Assembly (NCBI RefSeq): GCF_012931985.1
Contig: NZ_JAAFGM010000003.1
Span: 124,001 to 188,000, forward strand
DNA length: 64,000 nt
Reading direction: 5' to 3'
DNA from: Candidatus Roseilinea sp. NK_OTU-006
GTDB lineage: Bacteria; Chloroflexota; Anaerolineae; J036; Brachytrichaceae
Below are positions 52,564-62,072 of the stretch, piece after piece. Position numbers and translations under genes: made by a program. How positions within the stretch are numbered: the stretch's first letter is position 1; each line of letters opens with the position of its first letter. Under the pieces are notes generated by a model. It ran no database searches. It saw nothing but the letters and a program-made list of their open reading frames with translations, and was not told where the DNA came from.

Positions 52564-53508
52564 ATGAAAACCAAACTGCGTGTGCGCACACTGTCGGCCC
52601 TTGTGTTGGCCGCACTGATCTTGACAGGCTGTGGCGGGGGTGTCCCTTTGCGGTGGGTCTTTCCCCGCATCTTTGTGGAGGTGGATAAGGACGGCTTTCC
52701 CACCATCGCGGGCATCAGCCCTGCGATGTTGAGTTTCTTCGGCCTGGATCCCAACCAATTCAAAATTGATCCAGCAACGGTGGGCAAGCTGACCAATTCC
52801 AACTTGCAACACGTCGAGTTGCTCTTCCGAAATGACGGCCTGTATTGGTGGGCGAACGGCAAGGCGCTTGTCCCACTGACCTGGGATGATGCTTCGTTCG
52901 ACAACACGAAGGACTTGATTAACCGCTTCGTCCAGTTGGACGAATTCACCAGCGGCGTGTTGAACAACGTGCTGCTGCCGGTGGCACGCAGCATGGAGCA
53001 AAACATCATCATCCGCTTCCCACGCAAGGACGGCGAGGCCGAGATCCCGTTGCGCGACATGGGCGGGCCGTTGCCCGAACCGGGCACAGCGGTTGATCCT
53101 TCGCTCATCGGCGGCCTGCGCCTGACGTTCGATGACGCCGGCAACCCCTCCGTCGCCGGCGTGTCGTTCAGCGAGATCGAAAAGCTAGCCGGCGCCGACC
53201 TCAGCGCTGCGAAATTGCCGCTCGACACGGTTCAGCAAATGAAAGATGTCGGCATCCAACACGTGACCATCCGTACCACCTCCGCGGGCATTAAGATATG
53301 GACGAACGACAAGTTGCTGCCCACCCTGAGTTGGAGCGAGGAGACGTTGGCCAACACGGCCGACACACTGGCCAGCCTGGAACTGATCGAGCCGGCGCTG
53401 GGCGCTGTGATCAAGCAGTTCCTCCCTTATCTGAACCGCGCCGATATTGATCTGGTCCTCAAGTTCCCGACCGGCGGTGCTGCGCCTATTCCCGAACCGG
53501 CGCGCTAG
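52564..53508 (+). CDS. Lipoprotein with a duplicated domain
   Basis: A 314-residue lipoprotein. The signal ends at LTGC, Cys23 being lipidated. Two repeats follow: first VDKDGFPTIAGISP with LQHVELLFRNDGLYWWANGK (about 38-115), second FDDAGNPSVAGVSFSEIEKL with IQHVTIRTTSAGIKIWTNDK (about 190-255). Each pairs a beta-rich strand set with a Trp-containing segment, an internal duplication. The family is unrecognised; it could be a surface binding protein. Followed by a bidirectional hairpin. Confidence 0.82.
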   Translation: MKTKLRVRTLSALVLAALILTGCGGGVPLRWVFPRIFVEVDKDGFPTIAGISPAMLSFFGLDPNQFKIDPATVGKLTNSNLQHVELLFRNDGLYWWANGKALVPLTWDDASFDNTKDLINRFVQLDEFTSGVLNNVLLPVARSMEQNIIIRFPRKDGEAEIPLRDMGGPLPEPGTAVDPSLIGGLRLTFDDAGNPSVAGVSFSEIEKLAGADLSAAKLPLDTVQQMKDVGIQHVTIRTTSAGIKIWTNDKLLPTLSWSEETLANTADTLASLELIEPALGAVIKQFLPYLNRADIDLVLKFPTGGAAPIPEPAR

Positions 53509-53532
53509 CCGTGTCTGATCTGTGCCGACGTG

Positions 53533-53564
53533 GTCACGCCCCCAGCGATCGCTGGGGGCGTGAC
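53533..53564. terminator. Perfect 32-bp palindrome, bidirectional terminator
   Basis: Arms of 14 bp (GTCACGCCCCCAGC and its complement) flank GATC at 53547-53550, making the whole 32 bp self-complementary with a GCGATCGC octamer at the centre. It lies 24 bp after the lipoprotein stop and 3 bp before the oxidoreductase stop, between convergent genes. A TTT follows on the plus strand. Confidence 0.75.
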
Positions 53565-53567
53565 GTT

Positions 53568-54671
53568 TCAGGGGTCGAGCGTGCCTTCGCGCAAGTCGGC
53601 CGGAAGTGGGGCCGGGCGCTCGCAGGTGCTTTCGATCGGGACATGCCGGCCTTCGTTCGACGCATCGTGGATCGCGTGCATGATGTCGAGCACGTGATAG
53701 GTCAGCTCGCTGCTGGCGCGGTGCGGCCGGCCCGATTGCATCGCATAGGCCATGTCGGCTACGCCCAGGCCGCGCGACTGCCGGCTGTAGGGGTGCGTGA
53801 GCGTCACGTCCGTCCACTCCTTCTCGCCGGCCCTCGCGACGCGCACCGGCCCGCCGAACGAGTTGGGGTCGGGCACTTGCAGCGACCCCTCGCTGCCATA
53901 GATCTCGATGTAGGGCATCGAATGCTTCCACACGTCGAAGCTGGTGACGATCGTGCCGATTGCGCCGGATGCGAAGTCGAGCACGCCGGCGACATGCGTC
54001 GGCACGCGCACAGTGATCTTCTGCCCGTGCTTGGGTTGGCTGGTGATCGTGCGCTCGGGGAAAGTGATGCGGGCCGAGCCGGTGACGCGCCTGACCGGGC
54101 CGATCAGCGTCACCAGCGCAGTGAGATAGTACGGCCCCATATCGAACATCGGACCGCCGCCGGGCTGGTAGTAGAACTCCGGATCGGGGTGCCAGCTCTC
54201 GTGGCCGCGGCTCATCATGAACGCCGTCGCAGCGACCGGCTCGCCAATCGCGCCTTCGTCAATGAGTTTGCGACAGGTCTGGATGCCTGCGCCCATGAAG
54301 GTATCCGGCGCGCCACCAACGCGCAGGCCCTTCGCTTGGGCCAGGGCCAGCATGCGCCGCGCCTCTTCCCGGCTGAGCGCCAGTGGCTTCTCGTTATACA
54401 CGCTCTTGCCGGCTTCCAGCGCGGCGATGCCGATCTCGCCATGCGCCTTTGGGATAGTCAGGTTGATGATGATCTGCACGTCAGGATGCGCCAGCAGTTC
54501 CTCTACGCGGAAGGCCCGCGTGCCGAACTCGCGTGCGCGGGCTTCGGCGCGCGACATGTCCAGGTCGGCGCAGCCGACCAGGTTGAGGATTTCGAGCGAT
54601 CTACACGCGCGAAAATACAGCGGGCTGATATTGCCGCAGCCAATGATGCCAACGTTGACTTGAGTGATCAT
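53568..54671 (-). CDS. Gfo/Idh/MocA-family oxidoreductase
   Basis: A 367-residue NAD(P)-dependent sugar oxidoreductase. [17 protein letters not shown] is the Rossmann loop, and [16 protein letters not shown] is the catalytic EKP region. The C-terminal beta-sheet domain includes [17 protein letters not shown] and [15 protein letters not shown]. It would oxidise or epimerise a sugar or inositol. It begins 48 bp downstream of copD on the same strand. Confidence 0.93.
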   Translation of the reverse strand: MITQVNVGIIGCGNISPLYFRACRSLEILNLVGCADLDMSRAEARAREFGTRAFRVEELLAHPDVQIIINLTIPKAHGEIGIAALEAGKSVYNEKPLALSREEARRMLALAQAKGLRVGGAPDTFMGAGIQTCRKLIDEGAIGEPVAATAFMMSRGHESWHPDPEFYYQPGGGPMFDMGPYYLTALVTLIGPVRRVTGSARITFPERTITSQPKHGQKITVRVPTHVAGVLDFASGAIGTIVTSFDVWKHSMPYIEIYGSEGSLQVPDPNSFGGPVRVARAGEKEWTDVTLTHPYSRQSRGLGVADMAYAMQSGRPHRASSELTYHVLDIMHAIHDASNEGRHVPIESTCERPAPLPADLREGTLDP

Positions 54672-54719
54672 AGGGATTCACGCTGTCGGTAAAGCTATGC
54701 GTATTGCGGCCATTATCAA

Positions 54720-55580
54720 TTACGGCGCGAAATGTGCTGCCGGCAGCACGGTCATCGCTGCGGCCGCTGCCAATGTGAGCGCGCTCACCGCGGTTTCTGC
54801 CGTGATGCTGACACGAAAGCGGCGAGCGGCTTCGTATGAAGATTGGGCTTGTGCGCGCCATGCGCGAAGCTGTGGGCCGATGACGAACTGGTGAAAGGCG
54901 CCGAAACTGATTAGCACGACGAAAAGGCCGGTCTTCACCAGCAGTGCGCGCCCATAGTCCGTGTTGAACAGCGCCGCGAGGCTGCCGACGAAGCTGGCGC
55001 TCTGCATGATACCGGTCAGACCGATCACCAGCACCGACATGACAGCCAGCGACGAGAACCTCTCGATGGTCGCGCCGAGATCGCTCAGTAGTTGGCGCTG
55101 ACGCAGCACGATCGGCACAAGCACAATGGCAAAGTAAGCGACGCCCCCTAACCAAACCGCGGCGAAGGTAAAGTGAATCCAGTCCGCCAACACCGGCAAC
55201 ACCCATTCCGGCTGCGATGCGCTGCGACTCGACAGGCTCTGGGTGAGGATGAGCGCAGCGCTGGCGGCGATTGCGATGGGGGCGTCGTCTCGCCCGCTGC
55301 GCAGCCTGAGCGCTATCCCGGCCACGAACGTCAATCGCACGGCGAGCAGCAGGACATCCCTCATCGTCACAACGCCATCGAAGAGGCGCAGGACGAATTC
55401 TAGGACAAATGCGAGCGCGGTCAAGAGGGCGGCCCATTGCGTCAGGCGCGCGCGTGCCGGCGCCGCTGCTGCGCGCAGCGCTGCCGTTGCCTTGGTGCGC
55501 ATCGCCAGCGGTGCAAATGCCACGGCGCCGGCCAGCAGCGCCAGGGCGGCGAAGATGAGCCAACGTGCCGGCAAGCTCAT
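54720..55580 (-). CDS. CopD-family copper/membrane protein
   Basis: A 286-residue protein with about eight TM helices. The CopD (PF05425) region includes [20 protein letters not shown], with histidines and tryptophans at the outer membrane face, and [13 protein letters not shown]. It is thought to act in copper uptake or resistance. It ends in AHFAP just inside the C-terminus. Its ATG overlaps the stop of the upstream methyltransferase gene (ATGA), suggesting co-expression. Confidence 0.88.
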   Translation of the reverse strand: MSLPARWLIFAALALLAGAVAFAPLAMRTKATAALRAAAAPARARLTQWAALLTALAFVLEFVLRLFDGVVTMRDVLLLAVRLTFVAGIALRLRSGRDDAPIAIAASAALILTQSLSSRSASQPEWVLPVLADWIHFTFAAVWLGGVAYFAIVLVPIVLRQRQLLSDLGATIERFSSLAVMSVLVIGLTGIMQSASFVGSLAALFNTDYGRALLVKTGLFVVLISFGAFHQFVIGPQLRAWRAQAQSSYEAARRFRVSITAETAVSALTLAAAAAMTVLPAAHFAP

Positions 55581-56422
55581 GGGTAGGCCACTACCCCGAA
55601 TGCCTCTGGCCTGCGGATAACCCGCCGAAAGCCAGCGCGCTTCAGGCGCTCGACGACGCCACGCGCCACTTGGCTCCCCGAGGCGCTATTCAGGTCGCCG
55701 ATGTAGTGGAACAACCGGCCGCTGGGCCTGAGCACGCGATACAACTCGGCGTAAAAGTCGGCGGAATACAGGTCGCCGGCCAGTGCGAAGGTAGGCGGAT
55801 CGTGGATGATATGCGCGAAATAGGCGTCGTCGAGGCGTTGCACTTCGTCGGCACAGTCGCCGATGATGCGGGTGATCTTGGGATTGTCGAACAGCGCCTG
55901 CGACCATGGATTCAGTCGCGCGATCTCCTGCGCAGCCGGATCGAGTTCGATGGTGATGACTTCGTCGGCAGCTTTGGCGGCTTCGATGGCGGTGTAGCCC
56001 AGGCCGGTGCACGTGTCCAACACGCGCCCGCGCGGCGTCGCGGCTTTGATCTTCGCCAGGGTGTCGTGATAAGGGTCGGTACCCTTAATGCGGTGCATGG
56101 GCAAGCCCGAGACCAGCAGGGTCGGCGCGAGGAGCGTCGGGTACAGGCTGTAGGCGCGGCCGGTCGCCTCGGAGTAGGTTTGGAGCTTCTCTGCATCTTC
56201 GCCAATGCGATAGCAACCGTTCTCCGATGCGGCGACCTTTTCGATGATGCGCCAGGCAATGCGCCGCCCGTCGGGCAAGGTGATGCCGTCGGCATCCAAT
56301 GCAACGTCGCAGCGCGAGCGGTTGAGGTCGAGCGAGGTGCGCGCCGTGGCTTGGCCCGCGCGCCGGGCGTCGAGCAGCGGCTTGGCCTGGTAGTGCGAGA
56401 GCACGATCGGACTAAAAGCCAT
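55577..56422 (-). CDS. Class I SAM-dependent methyltransferase (COG2521-like)
   Basis: A 281-residue protein resembling the archaeal-type COG2521 methyltransferases. [17 protein letters not shown] is the SAM loop (about 135-151), [15 protein letters not shown] motif II, and [20 protein letters not shown] the catalytic DPP region. The N-terminal 100 residues are a separate beta-rich part. The substrate is unknown, RNA or a small molecule. The start ATG 56422 is preceded by TACACT 8 nt upstream (56431-56436). Confidence 0.83.
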   Translation of the reverse strand: MAFSPIVLSHYQAKPLLDARRAGQATARTSLDLNRSRCDVALDADGITLPDGRRIAWRIIEKVAASENGCYRIGEDAEKLQTYSEATGRAYSLYPTLLAPTLLVSGLPMHRIKGTDPYHDTLAKIKAATPRGRVLDTCTGLGYTAIEAAKAADEVITIELDPAAQEIARLNPWSQALFDNPKITRIIGDCADEVQRLDDAYFAHIIHDPPTFALAGDLYSADFYAELYRVLRPSGRLFHYIGDLNSASGSQVARGVVERLKRAGFRRVIRRPEAFGVVAYP

Positions 56423-56430
56423 CGGTGCGG

Positions 56431-56436
56431 AGTGTA
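56431..56436 (-). promoter_or_regulatory. -10 box TACACT for the methyltransferase-copD operon
   Basis: On the minus strand TACACT is followed by 8 nt and ATG (56422), another leaderless-type arrangement. Confidence 0.4.
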
Positions 56437-56500
56437 TCGCAACTCGCTTAGCGTTTGCGTCGCGCGTCCGGCCATCTCTGAGATACTTAGCTGTCAACGT

Positions 56501-57496
56501 ATGACTGATCACGCCTTTCTCGTGACGGGCGCGCTGGGCTGCATCGGCGCGTGGACGGTGCGCAACCTCGTCCGAACCGGCCTGCGCACTGTCGTACTCG
56601 ACCGTAGCGCAGATCTCCGCCGCCTTAAGCTGATCATGACCGACGACGAGCTATCGCGCGTGGTCTTCGTGCGCGGCGACATCACCGACTTCTCGCAGGT
56701 GGAGCGGGTGATGAACGAATACGACATCACCCATGTGATACACCTGGCCGGCTTGCAAGTGCCGTTCTGCCGCGCCAATCCCGTGCTCGGCGCGCAGGTG
56801 AACGTGGTCGGCACGGTCAACGTGTTCGAGGCGGCGCGCCGGCGCGAAGGGCGCACCCGGCGCGTGGTCTACGCCAGCAGCGCCGCAGTGTACGACGTGG
56901 ATGATGCTCAGCCAGGGGAACCGGTGCCCCATGACGCGACTGGCCATCCGGCCACCCTCTACGGCGTCTACAAGCTGGCCAATGAGGGCACGGCGCGCGT
57001 GTATTGGAAGGAGAACAGAGTTCCTTCGATCGGGCTGAGGCCATATGTCGTGTTCGGGCCGGGGCGTGACCAGGGCTTGACCTCCGCGCCGACCAAAGCG
57101 ATGTTTGCCGCTGCGGTTGGTCGGCCCTATCACATCCCGTACGGCGGCCGTGCCGATTACGAGTATGCCGATGACGTCGCTCAGACTTTCATCGCCTGCG
57201 CGACGATTCCATTTGAAGGCGCAGCGGTTTACAACATGCCAGGCACCGTGCTGAGCATGCGTGATGTGGTGAGCGCCATCGAGCACGCGGCGCCAGAATT
57301 GCGTGGCCGGATCACCTTCGACGATAAGCCGCTGCCCTTTCCGGAGGCAATGGACGGCTCGCCGCTGGAGCAGGTGCTTGCGCCGGTGGGCGGCGTGCCG
57401 CGCAAGCCGTTCGCCGAGGCGGTGGCAGAGACGATCGCCCTCTTCCGGCAGGCGATCGCCGATGGGCGAATGACGCAGGACGAGATGTTGACGTGA
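56501..57496 (+). CDS. NAD-dependent epimerase/dehydratase
   Basis: A 331-residue extended [22 protein letters not shown] is the GxxGxxG cofactor loop, SSAAVYD and [10 protein letters not shown] hold the catalytic Ser and YxxxK, and [14 protein letters not shown] the substrate region. It probably epimerises, reduces or dehydrates a nucleotide sugar or uronate. A GATACT -10-like box lies 13 nt upstream, and no ribosome-binding site is present. The frame is open upstream to 55565 but that part is antisense shadow. Confidence 0.92.
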   Translation: MTDHAFLVTGALGCIGAWTVRNLVRTGLRTVVLDRSADLRRLKLIMTDDELSRVVFVRGDITDFSQVERVMNEYDITHVIHLAGLQVPFCRANPVLGAQVNVVGTVNVFEAARRREGRTRRVVYASSAAVYDVDDAQPGEPVPHDATGHPATLYGVYKLANEGTARVYWKENRVPSIGLRPYVVFGPGRDQGLTSAPTKAMFAAAVGRPYHIPYGGRADYEYADDVAQTFIACATIPFEGAAVYNMPGTVLSMRDVVSAIEHAAPELRGRITFDDKPLPFPEAMDGSPLEQVLAPVGGVPRKPFAEAVAETIALFRQAIADGRMTQDEMLT

Positions 57497-57505
57497 GCTG
57501 GAGCG

Positions 57506-58198
57506 TCACGCATCCCCGGTGATGGCGCGCAACGCCTTCGCCAGGCCGCGCAGGTCATCGGCCGATAGCTTGCTCAGATGCATAGCCAGCTTCAGATAGG
57601 GCGCTGCGCTCGGCGAAGCGATGAATGCGCGCGTCTCATCCGGCAGCGCGTCGAAGCGCGCATGCTGCTCCAGCCGCAACTGTGATTCGCCGATCGGCCC
57701 GATGCCCAAATCGAGCAACTGGTTGAGGCGCAGGCCGTAGTGGGCCATGGCGCGCTCCAGCAGCGTGATCGCGATCGGCCGGCGTCCCAGCTCGTAGGCG
57801 TTTAACTGTCCGCCGGTCAGTCCTATCGCCTGGGCGGCGGCTTTCAACGATTCCCCCCGCTCCATGCGCGCTTGCTTCAGCCGCGCGCCGATCACCCGCG
57901 AACGAAGCTGCATCAGCGTCTGCAAGTTATTGACTTGAACCTGCGGCAGATGTTTGGCCTCTTCCTCGTAGATCAACGCGTGCACCGGCACGTTCAGATA
58001 ATGGGCGAGCGCCTCGAGTTCGATGAACGTCGGCTCATGCGTCCCGTCTTCGTAAGCGGCGAACTTTTTGGAAGAGACGCCAATAAAGCGGGCGCAGTCT
58101 TTCTGTGAGCGGCCGGCGGCTTCGCGGGCGGCGCGGATCAGCCGGCCGATCGTCATGCGCCTCAACAGGGAGGTGTCGAGCGACGATGGATCAGGCAT
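57506..58198 (-). CDS. Tandem helix-turn-helix regulator (XRE type)
   Basis: A 230-residue regulator with two XRE domains. The first (about 18-72) contains GRSQKDCARFIGVSSKKFAA; the second (about 103-160) has GESLKAAAQAIGLTGGQLNA. A C-terminal helical tail follows. It is divergent from the GT4 gene across only 28 bp, so the regulator probably controls both. TACAAT lies 12 nt before ATG 58198. A longer start (MSAGYNPLQI) is possible but would include the promoter. Confidence 0.85.
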   Translation of the reverse strand: MPDPSSLDTSLLRRMTIGRLIRAAREAAGRSQKDCARFIGVSSKKFAAYEDGTHEPTFIELEALAHYLNVPVHALIYEEEAKHLPQVQVNNLQTLMQLRSRVIGARLKQARMERGESLKAAAQAIGLTGGQLNAYELGRRPIAITLLERAMAHYGLRLNQLLDLGIGPIGESQLRLEQHARFDALPDETRAFIASPSAAPYLKLAMHLSKLSADDLRGLAKALRAITGDA

Positions 58199-58226
58199 AA
58201 TCTGCAGGGGATTGTAGCCCGCACTC

Positions 58227-59336
58227 ATGAAAATTGCCGTCAACGCCTGGTTCCTCGATTCCCCAGACGCGCAGACGACGGGGAGTGGACAGTATGCTAC
58301 CCACTTGATCGCGGCGATCAAAGACTTTGCGCCGGAGGTGCAGATCGAGTGTGTATCGCCGCGCCGGCGCGGCGATTGGTCTAAGTTGCACTTCGAGCAG
58401 GTCGAATTCCCGGAGGCTGCTCGGCGCATGCGCGCGGATATCGCCTTCGTGCCGTATTGGGCGCCGCCGCTGCGCAGCGATGTGCCGGTGGTGGTGACGA
58501 TCCACGACGTGATCCCCCTGGCGCTGCCGGACTATCGCGGCGGCCCCTTGCAGCGCGCCTACGCCGGCCTGGTGCGCGCCGCATCGGCCAACGCGGTGGC
58601 CATCCTCACCGATTCCAATTTCAGCAAGGGCGACATCCTCAAGTATCTCGAAGTGGATGCCGCGCGCGTCACCGTTGTGCCCCTGGCCGTCGCGCCAAGT
58701 TTCACGCCGAACGTGTCGGAAGACGACCTCGCCCGCGTCCGCGCGCGCTACGCTCTGCCGGAGCGCTACGTGCTCTACCTGGGGGGCTTCGACCCACGCA
58801 AGAACATTGAGACGCTGATGCAGGTGTATGTGTGGTGCGGCGAGTCTATTGGCGAAGAATATCCGCTCGTCATCTGCGGCGAGCCTTCCACGCCGGTGGT
58901 GACCGACGGCGGCGAGCGGATCTCGCTGGCGCGCATGGCCGAGCAACTCGAGGTGAGCGATGTGGTGCGCTTCATCGGCCGGGCCGCGGAAGAGGACAAG
59001 CCGGCGCTATACGCCGGGGCGCGCTGTTTCTTGTTCCCTTCGACCTACGAGGGTTTTGGCCTGCCGCTGCTTGAAGCGATGGCCTGCGGCGTGCCGGTCA
59101 TCGGCAGCAGCGCGGCCAGCATCGGCGAGGTGGTCGGCAATGCGGGCGTGTTGGTTGACCCGAAGGACGCCCGGCGCATGGCCGGCGCGCTGATCGCGGT
59201 CTGCATTGAGGACGACCTGCATGAGCGGCTGCGTCAGCGCGCGCTGTTGCGCGCGGCCCAATTTACCTGGGAGCGCACGGCGATTGAAACGTTGGCCGTG
59301 TTCAGGCGCGTATACGATGAGCGAAGCCGAACGTGA
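58227..59336 (+). CDS. GT4-family glycosyltransferase
   Basis: A 369-residue GT-B glycosyltransferase. The N-terminal domain has VVVTIHDVIPLALPDYR; the C-terminal nucleotide-sugar domain has YVLYLGGFDPRKNIETLM, FLFPSTYEGFGLPLLEAMACG (the EGFGLPxLEA motif) and IGSSAASIGEVVG. It adds sugars to surface glycans or glycolipids. It overlaps the DUF2723 gene by 20 nt, so both are likely translated together. Confidence 0.93.
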   Translation: MKIAVNAWFLDSPDAQTTGSGQYATHLIAAIKDFAPEVQIECVSPRRRGDWSKLHFEQVEFPEAARRMRADIAFVPYWAPPLRSDVPVVVTIHDVIPLALPDYRGGPLQRAYAGLVRAASANAVAILTDSNFSKGDILKYLEVDAARVTVVPLAVAPSFTPNVSEDDLARVRARYALPERYVLYLGGFDPRKNIETLMQVYVWCGESIGEEYPLVICGEPSTPVVTDGGERISLARMAEQLEVSDVVRFIGRAAEEDKPALYAGARCFLFPSTYEGFGLPLLEAMACGVPVIGSSAASIGEVVGNAGVLVDPKDARRMAGALIAVCIEDDLHERLRQRALLRAAQFTWERTAIETLAVFRRVYDERSRT

Positions 59337-62067
59337 GCCGCCGAACGGCATCCGCCGGCGCGCTGTGCTCAATGTCGCCGCGCATGCAGCGTTGTTCTTG
59401 GCCGCTGTTGCGCTCTACACGCTGACGCTGAACGGCGATGTTCAGCCGGCCGACAGCGGCGAACTGCAGATCGCTGCCGTCACGCTTGGCATTGCCCATC
59501 CGCCGGGCTATCCCCTGTTCACCATGCTGGGATGGCTCCTGGCGCAAGCGCCGATGGGTTCGCCCTACGCGCGTGTGTCCTTGCTTTCGGTCGTCGCCTC
59601 GGCAATCACGCTTGTGTTGGTGAGCCTGACGGTGCAGCGCGCGCTTGCTGTAAAGACAGGGGGGCAGGGGAGCAGGAAGACAGGAGACGCCAACCTCACC
59701 CCGTCTGTTTGTCTCCAGGTCTCCTCACCCTCCGGTCTTCTCATCTCCCCGTCTCGTCTGATCGCCGGGTTGTTGGCTGCCCTGGCATTGGGCGGCAGCA
59801 CGACGTTCTGGGCGCAGGCCACCACGACGAACATCCGCAGCCTGACGGCGCTGTTCACGGCCCTGATGCTCTACGCCTCGGCGCGCAGTGACGCGACGGG
59901 CCGGGCTTCGTCGTTGGCGCTCTTCGCCGCTGCGTTTGGGCTGGGCGTGGGGCATCACATCTCGCTCGTCTTCGCCGGCGCTGTGCTCGGCGCGCATGTC
60001 CTTTACACCACCTGGCGCGCCGACCGGCGCGGCTTCTGGCGCGCGACGGCGGGCGCGCTGGCCATCTTTGCCGCGACCCAACTGGTCTGGCTGTATCTGC
60101 CGATTCGCGATGCGGCCGGCGCGCGTTTTGCACCGGGCAACCTGACCACGCTGGACGGCCTGCTGTTTCACATCTTCGCGCGCGGTTTCGCCGGCGACAT
60201 GCTGGCCTGGGCCGCGCCGGAGTTCCTGTTCGACCGGTTGGCGCTGTTGCCGACGTTGCTCAACTTTCAGTTCAGCGCGCCCGTGCTGGTCGGCATGGCA
60301 TTCGCGGCGCTTGCGATGCTTTGGCGACGGCGCGTCTTGGGGGCCGTCTGGTTATCGGCCTGCGCTGCGCACCTGTTCATCACCATCACTTATCGCGCGC
60401 CGCAGACGGTGGAGTACGCCATGCCGTGTTGGGTGATTCTGAGCGCTGTGCTGGGCGTCGGCCTAGGCAAGCTGGCAGAACGGCCCGCCCCTCTGCGCTC
60501 AGCATCGCAAGGACGCAACACCATCGAAACTTCCCTGGCTTTCTTGCGCTTTCGCAGCCGAGCAGCGCTCCTGCGCGCGCTCGCCCGTGCGCTGCTGCTG
60601 GCCGTGATCGCGTTCGCAGGCCGAGACGCTGCCCAACGTTGGCCAAGCTTTGTGTATCTGGGGCGCGATCGCAGCGTGCGTGCTGCCGCCGAGGCGGTGT
60701 TGCAGGGCGCGCAGCCGTCCAGCGTGATCCTATCGCAGTGGCATCAGGTCACGCCCATGTGGGCGTTGCAGGACATCGAGGGCTTGCGACGCGATGTGCG
60801 GGTGGAATACGTCTTCCCGCGCGGCGCGCAGCCCTACGCCGAGACGTTTGCCCAGCAAGCAGCGCAGCGCGCTCAGTCGCAGACCGTCTACGTGACCTCG
60901 CTCTTCGCCCGTGAGCTGGCCGGCGAGGGGTTGCAAGCGATGCCGCTTCGCGATCGACCGGCCTGGCGCGTCGCACGACGCTTCGACCCGCCAGCCGAAT
61001 CCGACGGCGAGCTGTTCGATGGACGCATCGCGGTGATTGGCCCCGCTTATCTCGATGGCCGGATCGTCGAGGTCGGGCAGTCGGTGATGCTAGACGTGGG
61101 CTGGCGTCTGCGCGCTGCGCCCCAACTTGGCGACTCGATCACAGTGCGCATCCTGCGGCGCGATGGCCGGCTGGCCGCCAACGCCGACCTGCGCCTGCCG
61201 GCCGACGCGCGGGCCGGCGATCACGCCATGCAGCGCGTCGCGCTGGGCGTTCCGCTCGACCTGTCCCCCGGCTCATACGACATCCTGATGGGAGCGTACC
61301 GTTTGGCGGAGGGCGGCTTCGTTCAGTATCGCGATCGCCGCGGCGCGGAGTTCGTCTCTGTGGCCACGTTGATCGTCGCGCCGGCGTCGTTGCCGCCGGC
61401 GACGCAGCACCCGCTCGGATCCGCCGATGGGCCAACCACTCAGCAGCCCCGATTGATCGGTGTGGACTACGACTCTGGCATTGCGGGGCAGTGCCGCGTT
61501 TGGACGCACTGGCGGCTCGGCCGATCGGCGGCGGAGGTGGCGCTTGGGGACGCTGCGGGGCAGCCGTTGGCCACACCGCGCATGCTGAGCGCGGCCACGG
61601 CGACGGATCGCGCGCAATACCTGTCGTTGGCTTTCGACATTCCGCCCACGCGCGAGATTCGCGTCCTGCCGTTTGACCTGCGCCTGGCCGACGCCTGCGA
61701 CAGCCAGCGCTATGTGCCGTTTGCAGATCAGATGGCGCTTGTAGGGGCAAGCGTGCACGGCGACGCAGCGCTCAAGGTGGATTTGCATTGGCTGGCGCTG
61801 CGTCCGCTGGTCAACGACTACATCATCTCGGCGCGCGTCGAGGGCGACGGCTGGTATCGCGCGCATGACGGTGTGCCGGCGCTCGGCGCACTCCCGACCC
61901 TGAAATGGATTCGCGGTTCGCGCGTGATGGATCGCCATCCCTTCGAGCTGGGCGACGGCCTTGGCGCGTTGCGCGTCGGGGTCGTCGTTTATGACAGCGC
62001 AACGCGCTTACCCTTGCCACTGTTGGACGAGCGGTACGAAAATGGCGTGAGCATCGTCGGCCCATAG
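59317..62067 (+). CDS. DUF2723-family polytopic membrane protein
   Basis: A 916-residue protein with about 10-12 TM helices in the first half and a soluble C-terminal half. ADSGELQIAAVTLGIAHPPG is the DUF2723 signature, a protein-O-mannosyltransferase-like region carrying the acidic residue. Residues about 112-148 are encoded by the repeat at 59652-59759 and interrupt a TM region; residues about 390-425 may be a second insertion. The soluble half has two beta-sandwich-like segments. Start 59317 overlaps the GT4 gene, and both likely act in surface glycosylation. Confidence 0.85.
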   Translation: MSEAEREPPNGIRRRAVLNVAAHAALFLAAVALYTLTLNGDVQPADSGELQIAAVTLGIAHPPGYPLFTMLGWLLAQAPMGSPYARVSLLSVVASAITLVLVSLTVQRALAVKTGGQGSRKTGDANLTPSVCLQVSSPSGLLISPSRLIAGLLAALALGGSTTFWAQATTTNIRSLTALFTALMLYASARSDATGRASSLALFAAAFGLGVGHHISLVFAGAVLGAHVLYTTWRADRRGFWRATAGALAIFAATQLVWLYLPIRDAAGARFAPGNLTTLDGLLFHIFARGFAGDMLAWAAPEFLFDRLALLPTLLNFQFSAPVLVGMAFAALAMLWRRRVLGAVWLSACAAHLFITITYRAPQTVEYAMPCWVILSAVLGVGLGKLAERPAPLRSASQGRNTIETSLAFLRFRSRAALLRALARALLLAVIAFAGRDAAQRWPSFVYLGRDRSVRAAAEAVLQGAQPSSVILSQWHQVTPMWALQDIEGLRRDVRVEYVFPRGAQPYAETFAQQAAQRAQSQTVYVTSLFARELAGEGLQAMPLRDRPAWRVARRFDPPAESDGELFDGRIAVIGPAYLDGRIVEVGQSVMLDVGWRLRAAPQLGDSITVRILRRDGRLAANADLRLPADARAGDHAMQRVALGVPLDLSPGSYDILMGAYRLAEGGFVQYRDRRGAEFVSVATLIVAPASLPPATQHPLGSADGPTTQQPRLIGVDYDSGIAGQCRVWTHWRLGRSAAEVALGDAAGQPLATPRMLSAATATDRAQYLSLAFDIPPTREIRVLPFDLRLADACDSQRYVPFADQMALVGASVHGDAALKVDLHWLALRPLVNDYIISARVEGDGWYRAHDGVPALGALPTLKWIRGSRVMDRHPFELGDGLGALRVGVVVYDSATRLPLPLLDERYENGVSIVGP
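59652..59759. repeat. Purine/pyrimidine heptamer insertion in DUF2723 gene
   Basis: A purine-rich part (59652-59688; AGACAGG, GGGGCAG, GGGAGCA, GGAAGAC, AGGAGAC) is followed after a short gap by a pyrimidine-rich part (59700-59759; units such as CCGTCTG, TCCTCAC, ATCTCCC). The two can pair into a long imperfect hairpin. In-frame, about 36 codons. Confidence 0.65.
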
Positions 62068-62072
62068 CGCCG

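Noticed and set aside
55565-56500. N-terminal extension of the epimerase by 312 codons
   Set aside because: That part is antisense to the methyltransferase gene and has no epimerase similarity; [11 protein letters not shown] at 56501 is the family start.
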